Assembly (NCBI GenBank): GCA_036562185.1
Contig: DATCKN010000055.1
Location: forward strand, 68,007 to 132,006
Length of the DNA: 64,000 bases
DNA from: Thermoclostridium sp036562185
GTDB taxonomy: Bacteria; Bacillota; Clostridia; DSM-8532
Direction: 5' to 3'
Positions 1-9,833 of this stretch are shown here, one piece after another. The stretch's first letter is position 1, and each line of letters opens with the position of its first letter. Below the pieces are notes generated by a model. That model was not told where the DNA came from, did not search any database, and saw only the letters and a list, made by a program, of their open reading frames with translations. A program made the translations under genes and the position numbers.

Positions 1-2
1 AT

Positions 3-3000
3 TTAAACGATTCCAATGTACATATTGATTCTTTAACAAACGGCGAAACAATCCAGAAACCATTATCAACAACAGATCATATGAAAGAATGGGGAGCAAT
101 AGCCGGTATAAACGCCAGTTTCTTTCTAAGTTCGGATCAGACCGGCATGCAGAATCTGATTGGTCCAATGGTTCAGTCCCATGATTTGAAAACCGCGGAT
201 GCAACTTTTAACCGGGATAAGGATAATATGGCCACTTTTGCCATTGATGATGCAAGAAGCGGTCTTATCAGCTATTGGAAAGCCGATATGCGTATTTATG
301 CACCGAATGGTGAGTACATAGAAATTGCAAGATATAACGAACCTTATTATGGGTACAGTGATTTTACGGTATTAGACAGAAAATGGACCACAACCTCTGT
401 TGGTACAAGAAACGGGTATTATTCCCATGTTACCGAGATGATAGTGGAAGACGGAATAGTTAAGGAAATACGTGTTAATATGCCCGGTACCGAAATACCA
501 TTGAACGGGTATGTTGTTATAACAGGAAAAGAAAACTCACCAAAAATTTTAAACAATTTCAAAGTAGGTGATCCTGTTATATTTGAAGTAATAACAACAC
601 CCGACTGGAACAATATACAAATGGCCATTAGCGGTGGAGGAATGCTGGTTGTTGATGGGGTTATACCCGAAAAATTCACGCATGAAACAGCAGGAAGGCA
701 CCCAAGAACAGCAGTGGGCACAAGCGAGGATGGAAAGACAATTTACATGGTGGTTGTAGACGGCAGGCAATCACATAGTATAGGAATGACTATGACAGAG
801 CTGGCAGAGCTTATGCTTGAAATAGGGGCATACAATGCAATTGCAATGGATGGCGGAGGTTCTTCTACAATAGCTTCAAGAGAACCCGGAACTGATAATA
901 TTGTTGTTCAGAACAAGCCAAGTGATGGCGTTCAAAGAAGAATACCAAATGCAATCGGCATATTTTCCCTTGCGCCCCCTTCACCATTGGCCGGACTTTA
1001 CATAGAAGCCGACGAATCCAACGTTTTTGTAAACACTTCACGGGAATTTACAGTAAAAGGATACGATGAATACTTTAACCCTGTCCAGATAAATCCCGAA
1101 GAAATTAAGTGGCAGGTGGAAGGTGTTGAGGGTGGTTTTACAGGCAATGTTTTTAAGCCGAAATCTGCCGGAACTGCAAAAGTTATAGCAACTGTAGGCG
1201 ATGTATCCGCTGAAATGGATGTTAATGTGTTAAGCGGACCTGTAAAGTTAACTCTCAGCAGCAATAACATAACACTTATTTCGAAAGAACGTAAAAATTT
1301 TACTGTCACTGGTGAGGATGCGGAAGGTTTTTCAGCGTCAATAAACCCTGATGATGTTATATGGAAGACCGCAGGAGGTATAGGTTTTCTTTCAAACGGT
1401 ACTTTTGTTGCAACAAATTCCGGATATGGTTACATATCTGCATCGGTCGGAAACACCCATGCATATTGCGCTGTAACAGTTCTCCCGACTGTGTCCACGC
1501 TTGTTGACAGCTTTGAAAATCAGAATGCAACTTTCCTGTCATATCCGTCAACAGTAACCGGAGCCTACCAAATATCCAGCGAGCAGAGACACAGCGGAAA
1601 TGCATCGGGTAAACTGTCATATAGATTTGAACAGGCCGAAACAAACAGAGCTGTATACGCAGTATTGAACGGTGAAGGTGTAACCTTGCCGTCAAACGCT
1701 ATCAGGGTTGGATTTTGGGTATACAATGACCATGAAAATTCCAACTGGTTAAGGATAGAAGTACAGGACAGCCAGAACAGAACACAAAGGCTTGGCGATT
1801 TGACAAAAATGGACTGGGTTGGATGGCGTTATGTGGAAATCCCATTGAATGGCATTTCGCTTCCTGCCAAATTGAAAAGGATATACCTGGTCCAGGTTAA
1901 TCCGGTTGAAGAGGCCGGAGCAATATATATAGATGATTTAAGCATAATCACCGTGGAAAAGGATAAAATGACAGGCAATACAGATATACCAGGAGTGGAA
2001 ACTATAGTTGTGCATAGCTTCGAAGAAGACAATGTTGATTTCACATCATATCCTTCATGGGTTCCTGGTGAAGTCACCATAGCAAATGAATATGCAAACT
2101 CCGGCAAGTCAAGTGTACGTCTGGATTATGTTTTCAAAGAAAGTCCCGAAACCCAGGCTGCTTATATAATGCTGCCAAACAATGGAATCAGCATTCCTGA
2201 AGGGGCTGAATCAATCGGGTTATGGGCATACAGCCAAAGAGCTACAAAAAGCTGGCTTAGAGCTGAAGTAAAAGATGCAGACGGAAAGATAAATTATGTC
2301 ATGCTTTCAGAAGGGATCACCTGGACCGGATGGCAGTATGTTGAGGGGAATATATCACACATTAAGAAACCTGCCAGGATTACCAGGTTATATGTTGTAA
2401 ATCCAAGTCCCATAAATGAAACAGGGCATATATATCTGGATGATTTGCAGATAAAAATTAAAACAAATAAATCTGTAAATTTCAACAACATTCCTGCAGA
2501 TACCGTTCCTGTGGACAGCAGGAACCAGGCGGTGACTTATGTAGCAGGTGAAAATAACTACAGATTCTCAGTATTCGGTGAATCCCGTGAACCTGCCGGT
2601 GACGTGGAGAAGTACCTTACAGATTATCTTGCTGACAAAATAAATAAGTATATAGAAATAGGGGCGTTCGTGGGAAACGGTTCCCATCAGGTGGTATCGA
2701 AGGTTCAAAAACCTGTACTTGCAACAGGCAGCGGGTATAAATCGATGGATGTGCAGGGCTCAAGATTTATACAGCTGGATATGAGAGCAAAAAGCCTAAG
2801 GACAGGTACATCCGGACAGTGGCAATGGCTTATTAGCCAGCTCGATTCCTTTACAGGCCAGAATGTGTTCCTGTTCCTGGAAAATACCCCGGATTCTTTT
2901 ACCGATAAGCTTGAAAGCCGGTTATTGCGGGATATACTAGCTGGATATGCCGGTTCAAAATTCAAAAACGTCTGGGTATTTTACAAAGGAGAAAAGAATG

Positions 3001-3149
3001 AGGTAACGAGGGACAGAGGAGTCAGGTATTTTTCAACATGCGGGTTTGATGTGGAAAACCTTACTGCGGATAACAAAAAAGTGGCGCAGTATATACTTGT
3101 GACGATCATGGGTGATCAGGTGACATTTGAGTATAAACCAATAGAATAA
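3..3149 (+). CDS. Phosphodiester glycosidase family multidomain surface protein, 5'-truncated by window edge
   Basis: The frame is open to the left edge (first full codon at base 3), so the true start, and probably a signal peptide, lie outside. About 1,048 residues are visible. An N-terminal NAGPA-type (phosphodiester alpha-GlcNAcase/DUF2233) domain runs to about base 975, with the hallmark GAIAGINASFF near base 93 and AMDGGGSS near base 846. Two Ig-like (Big-type) repeats follow (about 985-1490). Next come two homologous beta-rich modules of carbohydrate-binding appearance (about 1500-1950 and 2010-2460), both with a D/SFE...YPS opening and a W.GW.YVE core. The last 200 residues read like a calcineurin-type metallophosphoesterase fold (QWQWLISQL, NVFLFLENTP), but the usual Asp/His/Asn metal ligands are not visible. 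The family cleaves sugar phosphodiesters or is built into cell-wall glycan metabolism; the substrate here is unknown. The neighbouring LCP gene fits a cell-surface glycopolymer role, which is inference. Confidence 0.8.
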   Translation, partial: LNDSNVHIDSLTNGETIQKPLSTTDHMKEWGAIAGINASFFLSSDQTGMQNLIGPMVQSHDLKTADATFNRDKDNMATFAIDDARSGLISYWKADMRIYAPNGEYIEIARYNEPYYGYSDFTVLDRKWTTTSVGTRNGYYSHVTEMIVEDGIVKEIRVNMPGTEIPLNGYVVITGKENSPKILNNFKVGDPVIFEVITTPDWNNIQMAISGGGMLVVDGVIPEKFTHETAGRHPRTAVGTSEDGKTIYMVVVDGRQSHSIGMTMTELAELMLEIGAYNAIAMDGGGSSTIASREPGTDNIVVQNKPSDGVQRRIPNAIGIFSLAPPSPLAGLYIEADESNVFVNTSREFTVKGYDEYFNPVQINPEEIKWQVEGVEGGFTGNVFKPKSAGTAKVIATVGDVSAEMDVNVLSGPVKLTLSSNNITLISKERKNFTVTGEDAEGFSASINPDDVIWKTAGGIGFLSNGTFVATNSGYGYISASVGNTHAYCAVTVLPTVSTLVDSFENQNATFLSYPSTVTGAYQISSEQRHSGNASGKLSYRFEQAETNRAVYAVLNGEGVTLPSNAIRVGFWVYNDHENSNWLRIEVQDSQNRTQRLGDLTKMDWVGWRYVEIPLNGISLPAKLKRIYLVQVNPVEEAGAIYIDDLSIITVEKDKMTGNTDIPGVETIVVHSFEEDNVDFTSYPSWVPGEVTIANEYANSGKSSVRLDYVFKESPETQAAYIMLPNNGISIPEGAESIGLWAYSQRATKSWLRAEVKDADGKINYVMLSEGITWTGWQYVEGNISHIKKPARITRLYVVNPSPINETGHIYLDDLQIKIKTNKSVNFNNIPADTVPVDSRNQAVTYVAGENNYRFSVFGESREPAGDVEKYLTDYLADKINKYIEIGAFVGNGSHQVVSKVQKPVLATGSGYKSMDVQGSRFIQLDMRAKSLRTGTSGQWQWLISQLDSFTGQNVFLFLENTPDSFTDKLESRLLRDILAGYAGSKFKNVWVFYKGEKNEVTRDRGVRYFSTCGFDVENLTADNKKVAQYILVTIMGDQVTFEYKPIE

Positions 3150-3182
3150 AAAATCAGGTGGATTAATTCCACCTGATTTTTT
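3150..3182 (+). terminator. Rho-independent terminator after the glycosidase gene
   Basis: A 12-bp arm at 3150-3161 pairs perfectly with 3169-3180 across a 7-nt loop and is followed by Ts. It begins right after the stop codon. Because the left arm starts with a run of A, it could also work on the minus strand for the convergent LCP gene. Confidence 0.85.
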
Positions 3183-3267
3183 ATATTAATGCAATTTTGC
3201 TGACAGAGAATGCAGAACTCATTTCCTGCGTCCGCTGTGCCTGGCTGTAGATTCGGCCCTGGCCGGA

Positions 3268-4353
3268 CTATTCTGTTTTCAGCAGCTCGTATAAAGCTCC
3301 GTTGAATGTCTTCTTGCCTTTAATTTCGATACTGGTATGCTCTATTGTGTATTTATCGTCTATTATTTTTTTTGCAAGTACTGCATACTCATAAGCATCA
3401 CTAAGGCTATTGACGCTTGTTTCGGTATTTTTCTTCACTATCTCATAAACCTTTCCAATCTTATTAAGATTTTTAAGATTAAAGTGCTGTTCAAAGAAGG
3501 ACTTTAAAAAGAGAAATGTATTATCCGCCCTTGAATAGCTTATATATTCGCCCTTTTGGTTATATCCCTGCCTGAATCTTACAAATCCTTCGGCTTTTTT
3601 GCCGTCAAGGAGCTGAACACCGGGCTCGAGATGGATATAAAGATCCTGGGTCGGATCCTCGTAGTGCATATATATTGGTACATTAACCACTACTCCGCCG
3701 AAATAATCAACTATTTCACGGAAGCCGTCGGTTTCCACGGCAATGTAATCATCGATCCGGACATTAAAAATTTCATTGAGCAAATCGGTCAGGAAGTTGA
3801 AGCCAGGCTTTCCGGGGAACCTGGCATTTTCAGGCGAATAATCCAGTGTCCTGCCCAGTGCATGAGCTGCGTTTATTTTTCTGCTGCCTTTTTCGTTGTA
3901 GAAATCAGGTGCTTTCTTTTTAAACTCTTTCAAAATGTCAGATGTATAATCAATATAAATGTCCCTTGGTATATCTATTAATTTGACTGTTTTTTCTTCT
4001 TCGTTTATGCTGGCAATTATTATTGTATCAAAATTTGAATAGGTGGGATCCTTCCCGATTAAGAGAATATTTCTGTTACCGGGAACAGTAATGTTGGCAT
4101 AATATTTCTGGTTATTAGTTAAAGGCTTAACGGTATTATCTGCTATTTGCCATGGCTCGCCGATATTATTATCAGGTTTTAATGTCGGCCTGGGTGTTGC
4201 TGTTGGACCATCAGCATTTACTTCAGGCAATTTCGCCTGGATTTTACGCATCTCGGATAGTTTGATTTTTGCATCTGCTACTATTTCATATATGCATATA
4301 CCTGATATAACAACCATCACAATAGTAAAGATAAGAAAAATCCTTTTCGCCAT
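3268..4353 (-). CDS. LytR-CpsA-Psr (LCP) family cell-wall glycopolymer ligase, copy 1
   Basis: A 361-aa protein with a short cytoplasmic N-terminus, one membrane anchor (residues about 4-25), a Pro/Thr-rich linker and an extracellular LCP domain. Family marks are NILLIGKD, the IPRDIYIDY segment with the catalytic-type Arg-Asp, EIVDYFGGV and GFVRFRQGY. LCP enzymes move lipid-linked glycopolymers (teichoic acid or capsule) onto peptidoglycan. The frame is open to 4608, but the start is placed at the ATG at 4353: it has GGAG 8 nt upstream and puts the anchor at the N-terminus, while the extra 85 codons resemble no leader. A close paralogue with the same block order lies at 62047-63153. Confidence 0.85.
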   Translation of the reverse strand: MAKRIFLIFTIVMVVISGICIYEIVADAKIKLSEMRKIQAKLPEVNADGPTATPRPTLKPDNNIGEPWQIADNTVKPLTNNQKYYANITVPGNRNILLIGKDPTYSNFDTIIIASINEEEKTVKLIDIPRDIYIDYTSDILKEFKKKAPDFYNEKGSRKINAAHALGRTLDYSPENARFPGKPGFNFLTDLLNEIFNVRIDDYIAVETDGFREIVDYFGGVVVNVPIYMHYEDPTQDLYIHLEPGVQLLDGKKAEGFVRFRQGYNQKGEYISYSRADNTFLFLKSFFEQHFNLKNLNKIGKVYEIVKKNTETSVNSLSDAYEYAVLAKKIIDDKYTIEHTSIEIKGKKTFNGALYELLKTE

Positions 4354-4609
4354 GTAACCGCTCCATTTTCTGTCTTTATATGTTGAAACATAACTATTTT
4401 CTGCAATAAACTTTTTATTAGTCACATTTAAGAAGCAGATTTCTGATGATATATATTCCATTTTGGAGCGGGATTTCATTAAATTCCACAGATTAACAAC
4501 AGAATCGGATTTGGCGGCACTTGTACTGTTTCCCGGAAGAATGCGGCAGATTGAAAATAAGATTGTGATAAATAAAAAGGTAACGAAAATCCTGCTGGAA
4601 TGCTGCATT

Positions 4610-4635
4610 AAAAAACCGGCTTGCTAAAGCCGGTA
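4610..4635 (-). terminator. Rho-independent terminator of the GGDEF gene
   Basis: On the minus strand, ACCGGCTT and AAGCCGGT form an 8-bp stem with a short loop, followed by six Ts. It sits just past the stop at 4643. The 250 bases from here to the LCP start at 4353 contain no other gene that I can support. Confidence 0.85.
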
Positions 4636-4642
4636 AGAAGGG

Positions 4643-5788
4643 TTATTTTTTCGATGCATACAGGGATTTTTTGGCAGTAGTAATTATATCTTTCACATTT
4701 CCCGCGTCAGAGGGATAAGATGCCACTCCTGCTGAAATTTTAAAATGCGGGGTACTTGTGGTTTCAACTTTTGCTTTTAATTGTTCAACCACAGCGTATG
4801 CATCTGAAGTACCGGTGCCCGGCATAACAAGCAAAAAGCGGTTATCATCAAAGCGCCCGATTTTATCATCATTTCGTGCAATACTTTTCAGCATGTCGGC
4901 AAGATCCCTGATACATTTGTTTCCTGCATTTTTACCCAATTTGCTGCTTATTACATTAAAATTGTCAATATCGACAAGCAAAACAGAAAACTCACTGTTA
5001 GGATTTTTTTCAATATACATTTCAATAAAATCCAGAATCGCTTTATTAGTGTAAGTTCCGGTCAGCATATCGGTTTTTCTGACATCCTGCGGTCGAACGC
5101 TTAATTGGTCTATATGCGCCGTTCTGAGGTTAATTTCTCTCTGAATATTTTCATTAATCCTGTTCAACTCGCCAGATACCTTTGCATATTCGCTTTCCAA
5201 CCTGTGAACCGAAGATTTGTAAAAGAAATAAACACAAAACGTGTAACCGGATGCTTTAAGCAATAATGAAGCAATGCCCGCTATGTTTGAACTGTTTATT
5301 CTGGGTATTACCAATGAAGCGCAAATGGAAAAAATACCTGAGTAAAGAACAATCAGCGAGTGCCTTTTGGTAGCAATACTAATGATAATAACCAGTAAAA
5401 TGATTCCCAACAAAGAAAACAGGCTTACCATAAGTATTATATGGTTATGCAGGATATCGAAATTAATGTTTAACATTACTGTTGCAAGTGGGAAAGCGTA
5501 TAGCAGAAAATAAACCAGGGTATTAATTTCCTTAGTATTTTTAAAGGCAGCAGAGATTAAAACAGCCGCTATAAGGATCAATTCAGCATAAAACAGGTAG
5601 CTTTCGGATATAGAAGTATTCAGAGACAAAAACGACATTATGCCAAGAACCAAAGGAGTAAAAAATGATGTACCTAAGTTTTTCATGAAGGGTTCAAGCC
5701 TGATTGTTAAAGACGATAAGTATATATATGCAGAAAAAATCAATATAATGAGTAAGTGAATCTGGTTTTCCAGGACGATATAAAACAA
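4643..5788 (-). CDS. Seven-TM membrane protein with degenerate GGDEF (diguanylate cyclase-like) domain
   Basis: The 381-aa product starts with about seven hydrophobic segments (residues about 5-185), then a short coiled linker, then a C-terminal GGDEF fold (about 220-381) recognisable from TDMLTGTYTN, LLVDIDNFNVISSKLG and ISAGVASYPSDA. The signature loop reads RFDDNRF, so GGDEF has become DDNRF (residues 314-318, bases 4835-4849). The glycines needed for GTP binding and the catalytic Glu are gone. It is probably a non-catalytic sensor or c-di-GMP/GTP-binding relic rather than an active cyclase. The start is a TTG at 5788 with CTGGAGG 9 nt upstream; an out-of-frame ATG lies between. It is monocistronic, with its own terminator. 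Confidence 0.8.
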   Translation of the reverse strand: MFYIVLENQIHLLIILIFSAYIYLSSLTIRLEPFMKNLGTSFFTPLVLGIMSFLSLNTSISESYLFYAELILIAAVLISAAFKNTKEINTLVYFLLYAFPLATVMLNINFDILHNHIILMVSLFSLLGIILLVIIISIATKRHSLIVLYSGIFSICASLVIPRINSSNIAGIASLLLKASGYTFCVYFFYKSSVHRLESEYAKVSGELNRINENIQREINLRTAHIDQLSVRPQDVRKTDMLTGTYTNKAILDFIEMYIEKNPNSEFSVLLVDIDNFNVISSKLGKNAGNKCIRDLADMLKSIARNDDKIGRFDDNRFLLVMPGTGTSDAYAVVEQLKAKVETTSTPHFKISAGVASYPSDAGNVKDIITTAKKSLYASKK

Positions 5789-5946
5789 TTTAACATTCCT
5801 CCAGGTTTCAGCTGTTTTAAGCCTAAATTATTCCTATATCAATATATCGGATGGTTTGATTTTAAAAACAACCTGTAAAAATGTATTTATAATAAAAACA
5901 ATGGGTATGAATAAAAAATAATGAATCCTGCAAAAGAAAGGATGAC

Positions 5947-7260
5947 ATGAAAGTGAAAGGTGAAAACTCTCCATCGGTAATTAAACTTGGGCAAAAAGCC
6001 GGAATTTCTTTTTTCCATGTGAAATCAGATAAGTTTAAAACAGTCAGGATTGATATTTTTCTTTTGGATCCTTTAAATAAGGAGAGAGCTGCCCAAAACG
6101 CGCTTATTCCATATGTTTTAAGAAGGGGATGCAGGCATTTTCCTACACAGCAGGAACTTGCGCTAAGGCTTGAAGAATTATACGGGGCGGCTGTTAATGT
6201 TGCTGTGCACAAAAAAGGGGAATATCAGTTAATTCAACTTAGTGCCGGGTTTGTATCCGACAGGTTTACGGTAAATGGCACAAAACTTTTTCAGGAGGTC
6301 GGAGGGCTGTTGCTTGAGATTCTAACCGACCCTGTTACCGAAAACCAGATGTTTTTGCAAGATTATTTCGAACAGGAGCGGGAAAACCTGATACAGAGAA
6401 TACGCAGCCGTGTGAACAATAAAATGTACTATGCACTGCAAAGATGTATGGAAGAAATGTGTAAAGACGAACCTTTTGCAGTTTATGAAGACGGTGACGA
6501 AGAAAGTGCAAAAACATTATCAAATGACGGGCTGATGGCCCGTTATAAAGAGCTTTTGTCCCAAAATCCTGTATATGTATATATATCCGGTGATATCAGC
6601 GATCAGGAACTGGAAAGATTTATAAATGGATTTGAAGCAATCGAAAGGGGAAACGTTATAAACCTTCCGGTAATGCAGGTGAAAAAGGAAATAAAAGAGG
6701 TACGGCGTATAGAGGAACCAATGGACGTCAGCCAGGGGAAACTATGCATTGGGTTTAGGACTCAGATTGAAGCAAACAGCCCCGAATATTATCCCCTTGT
6801 CATTTATAACGGAATTCTTGGAGGAGGAGTCCAGTCAAAATTGTTTCAAAATGTCAGGGAAAAGGCAAGCCTTGCATATTCGACGTTCTCAAGCCTTGAA
6901 AAGTTTAAGGGGCTGCTTGTTGCTGTAAGCGGCATTGAAATTTCGGAGAGGGAAAAGGCTGAAAAAATAATAATGGAGCAATTTAAAGCAATTGAAAACG
7001 GTGATATAAGCGATTATGAGATGGAAGCCACTAAAAAGAGCTTTGTAACAGGTATGAAATCCATGCAGGACAGCCAGGGTGGGATGGTGGATTTTTACCT
7101 CAGCCAGTATTTATCAGGAGAGAACAACAATGTGGATTCTTTTTTAGAGAAGCTTGTGGCAGTAACGAAGGAAGATGTTGTCAGGGTTTCGAAAAAAATA
7201 ACCCGGGATACGGTTTATTTTCTGACATCCCTGTCAGGCGAAGGTGAAAGGAGAGATTAA
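5947..7260 (+). CDS. yfmF: M16-family peptidase-like protein, YfmF type
   Basis: A 437-aa member of the M16 (insulinase/pitrilysin) family. It is recognisable from YVLRRGCRHFPTQQEL, ELYGAAVNV and the C-terminal half with NGILGGGVQSKLFQNVREKASLAYS. The zinc site HxxEH is absent at the N-terminal position, as is normal for the YfmF partner, so this is the inactive subunit of a YfmF/YfmH heterodimer by analogy. In bacilli the pair is associated with maturation of modified EF-P; that role is carried over from the family. The ATG has AAAGGA a few bases upstream. The gene is followed after 2 nt by yfmH, indicating translational coupling. Confidence 0.85.
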   Translation: MKVKGENSPSVIKLGQKAGISFFHVKSDKFKTVRIDIFLLDPLNKERAAQNALIPYVLRRGCRHFPTQQELALRLEELYGAAVNVAVHKKGEYQLIQLSAGFVSDRFTVNGTKLFQEVGGLLLEILTDPVTENQMFLQDYFEQERENLIQRIRSRVNNKMYYALQRCMEEMCKDEPFAVYEDGDEESAKTLSNDGLMARYKELLSQNPVYVYISGDISDQELERFINGFEAIERGNVINLPVMQVKKEIKEVRRIEEPMDVSQGKLCIGFRTQIEANSPEYYPLVIYNGILGGGVQSKLFQNVREKASLAYSTFSSLEKFKGLLVAVSGIEISEREKAEKIIMEQFKAIENGDISDYEMEATKKSFVTGMKSMQDSQGGMVDFYLSQYLSGENNNVDSFLEKLVAVTKEDVVRVSKKITRDTVYFLTSLSGEGERRD

Positions 7261-7262
7261 AA

Positions 7263-8540
7263 TTGAAGGTATTGGAATTTGACAGGATTCAGGAAAAAAT
7301 ATATATTCATGAGCATTCAAGCGGATTAAAGGTTTTTGTAATACCTAAGAAAGGATATAACAAGATTTTTTCAACTTTTGCCACGTATTATGGTTCAATA
7401 AATAATACTTTCATTGCACCTGATGACGAGAATGAAACCAGAGTGCCCGACGGTATTGCCCATTTTCTTGAGCATAAGCTTTTTGAACAGGAAGACGGCA
7501 GTGTAATGGATAAATTCTCACAATTGGGAGCAGACTCCAATGCCTATACATCATTTACCCAAACTGTGTATCTCTTCTCATGCACCGATCTGTTTGATGA
7601 CAACTTCAGGCTCCTTATCGACTATGTTCAAAATCCATATCTGACAGATGAGAATGTTGAAAAGGAGAAGGGAATCATCGGCCAGGAGATAAAGATGTAT
7701 AATGACAATGCAGACTGGAGGGTGTTTTTTAATCTTCTGAATGCCCTGTATGTAAACCATCCGGTGAAAATTGATATTGCAGGTACGGTGGAAAGCATTG
7801 CAGAAATAACAAAGGATACGCTTTATAAATGCTATAATACATTTTACCACCCTTCAAACATGATGATTCTTACAGTAGGGGACGTTGACCACGAATCGGT
7901 GTTTAATATGGTTGAACAGGGCATTAAAGCAAAAAACAACCCTGGAAAGATAAAGAAAATATTCCCTGAAGAACCGCCGCATCACAACATGAAGTTTATT
8001 GAAAAAAAACTGGCAGTTGCCATGCCACAGTTTAATATGGGAATCAAAGACAATTCACATGTTTCGGGTTATGACCTGTTAAAAAGGAAAGTAGCCCTTG
8101 AAATAATACTTTCAATGTTGATGGGCAGGAGTTCTGCGTTATATAATCAGTTATACAATGAAGGGTTGATAAATCAGAGCTTTGGAAGTGAGGCAAGCCT
8201 TGAAGGGTCCTTTGGCCATACTGTCTGGGGAGGTCAATCCAAAGACCCTGTGAAGGTATCTGAAAGAATTATCGCGGCTATTAATCAGGTTCAAAAAAAC
8301 GGCCTTGATAAAAAAAGTTTTGAACGGATTAAAAAGGCTCATGAAGGAAGGTTTATCGGAAATCTGAATTCTCCCGAAAACATTTCCCATGAGTTTATAC
8401 CATTATATTTCAATGGCGCATATTTCTTCGAACTTACAAAAGTATATGAGGAACTTACAATAGATGATGCAGATAAAATATTCAGGGATCATTTTTCAAC
8501 GGAGCCTGCATTGTCAGTTATCTGGCCAATGAAAGCTTAG
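7263..8540 (+). CDS. yfmH: Zinc-dependent M16 peptidase, YfmH type
   Basis: A 425-aa M16 peptidase carrying the inverted zinc motif HFLEH in the N-terminal domain (GIAHFLEHKLFEQ, about residue 69), with a downstream EKGIIGQEI segment that supplies the third ligand Glu. It is the catalytic partner of the preceding yfmF product. The TTG start at 7263 lies 2 nt after the yfmF stop, and its Shine-Dalgarno AAAGGAG is inside the 3' end of yfmF. No convincing terminator follows; about 175 nt separate it from lgt. Confidence 0.88.
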   Translation: MKVLEFDRIQEKIYIHEHSSGLKVFVIPKKGYNKIFSTFATYYGSINNTFIAPDDENETRVPDGIAHFLEHKLFEQEDGSVMDKFSQLGADSNAYTSFTQTVYLFSCTDLFDDNFRLLIDYVQNPYLTDENVEKEKGIIGQEIKMYNDNADWRVFFNLLNALYVNHPVKIDIAGTVESIAEITKDTLYKCYNTFYHPSNMMILTVGDVDHESVFNMVEQGIKAKNNPGKIKKIFPEEPPHHNMKFIEKKLAVAMPQFNMGIKDNSHVSGYDLLKRKVALEIILSMLMGRSSALYNQLYNEGLINQSFGSEASLEGSFGHTVWGGQSKDPVKVSERIIAAINQVQKNGLDKKSFERIKKAHEGRFIGNLNSPENISHEFIPLYFNGAYFFELTKVYEELTIDDADKIFRDHFSTEPALSVIWPMKA

Positions 8541-8715
8541 GGATATATGCAATATTAAAGGGGGTTGAAATACTTTTGATTAACATCAAACTTTAATATA
8601 AGTAAATCGTAAATAATGTATGGAAACGAAAAATGTGTTACTATCATATTGGATATATAACTAGAAAATAGTAGCCTTATATGCTTATATTAAGAAAGGA
8701 ATGTGAGGGATAAAT

Positions 8716-9765
8716 ATGCATTATATAGGTTTTCCCAAACTGGGAATAGAATTTAATTTGGATCCTGTGGCATTTTCAATAGGGCAAATTAAAATTTACT
8801 GGTACGGCATAATAACTTCATTAGCATTCCTGGTTATTATTGTCGGGATACTTAAAAACAGCAATAAATACGGTCTCAATCAGGACGACCTTATCGATTT
8901 GATACTAATAACCACGCCTGTTGGTATAGTATGCGCGCGGATTTTTTATGTTCTTGTCAACTGGAGTTTTTATAGGAACAACTTAAGTGAAATATATAAA
9001 ATATGGCATGGCGGTCTTGCAATATATGGCGGTGTGATTGGCGGTATTATTACAATTTATCTGTTCTGCCGGAAAAGAAATATAAATACGTTAAAGCTAT
9101 TGGATCATATTGTGGTCTACCTTGTACTTGGTCAGGTTATAGGAAGATGGGGTAACTTTGTAAATCAGGAATTATTCGGTCCAAATACCGATTTGCCGTG
9201 GGGAATGACCGGTGATATTATTAAAAGAACCATCATCAATTCTCCGGCAGAATTTCCCGGTGTGGATCCAAGCCTGCCCGTTCACCCGCTTTTCCTGTAC
9301 GAATCTTTATGGAACCTGGCAGCGTTTTTCATCCTTATAATTTTCAGAAAACGGAAGAAACTGGATGGAGAAGTATTTTCCCTTTATATGATTTCATATG
9401 GCACAGCGAGGTTTGTAATAGACAGTCTTCGTTTTGATCTGAAAGTTGGGAGTATAAACATAAACCGCCTGATAGGATTTATTTTTGCAGTAGCATTTTT
9501 AACGGTTTTTATAGTAAGACGTGTCCGCCAGAAGAACAGTGTGGATGGTGAAGAAGATTATCAACCCAGCATATACAGGGAAATTTTAGCCGAAATAGAG
9601 GACAAGTCTTCCGAAAATGCGGGGAATGAGACCGGAGAATCAAATGAAACTTCGGAAGCAAATGAAGAATTTGAATCAAATGAAGCTTTGGATGAGAGTA
9701 CAGACATTGAGGCAGGGGAAAATGACATCAATCCGAATGACAATAGTGACAGGGATATGACATAA
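8716..9765 (+). CDS. lgt: Phosphatidylglycerol:prolipoprotein diacylglyceryl transferase with long acidic C-terminal tail
   Basis: Lgt transfers diacylglycerol from phosphatidylglycerol to the lipobox Cys of prolipoproteins in the membrane. The family signature GRWGNFVNQELFG is present (about residues 144-156), as is HGGLAIYGG (about 97-105), with seven hydrophobic segments up to about residue 265. The protein is 349 aa, longer than the usual 260-290: the last 70 or so residues are a hydrophilic tail rich in Glu, Asn and Ser with repeated SNE units (ESNETSEANEEFESNE). AAAGGAATGTGAGGG lies just upstream of the ATG. Germination lipoproteins such as the GerC protein in this window would be clients. 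Confidence 0.93.
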   Translation: MHYIGFPKLGIEFNLDPVAFSIGQIKIYWYGIITSLAFLVIIVGILKNSNKYGLNQDDLIDLILITTPVGIVCARIFYVLVNWSFYRNNLSEIYKIWHGGLAIYGGVIGGIITIYLFCRKRNINTLKLLDHIVVYLVLGQVIGRWGNFVNQELFGPNTDLPWGMTGDIIKRTIINSPAEFPGVDPSLPVHPLFLYESLWNLAAFFILIIFRKRKKLDGEVFSLYMISYGTARFVIDSLRFDLKVGSININRLIGFIFAVAFLTVFIVRRVRQKNSVDGEEDYQPSIYREILAEIEDKSSENAGNETGESNETSEANEEFESNEALDESTDIEAGENDINPNDNSDRDMT

Positions 9766-9833
9766 GCCTTCGGGTTAAACTCAAACTGAGGTACTTATGG
9801 AACGTTAATGATATGGATTAGGAAGGTTTACTC

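Noticed and set aside
4354..4608. 85-residue N-terminal extension of the first LCP protein
   Set aside because: The ATG at 4353 has a good Shine-Dalgarno and puts the membrane anchor at the N-terminus; the paralogue starts at the same place.
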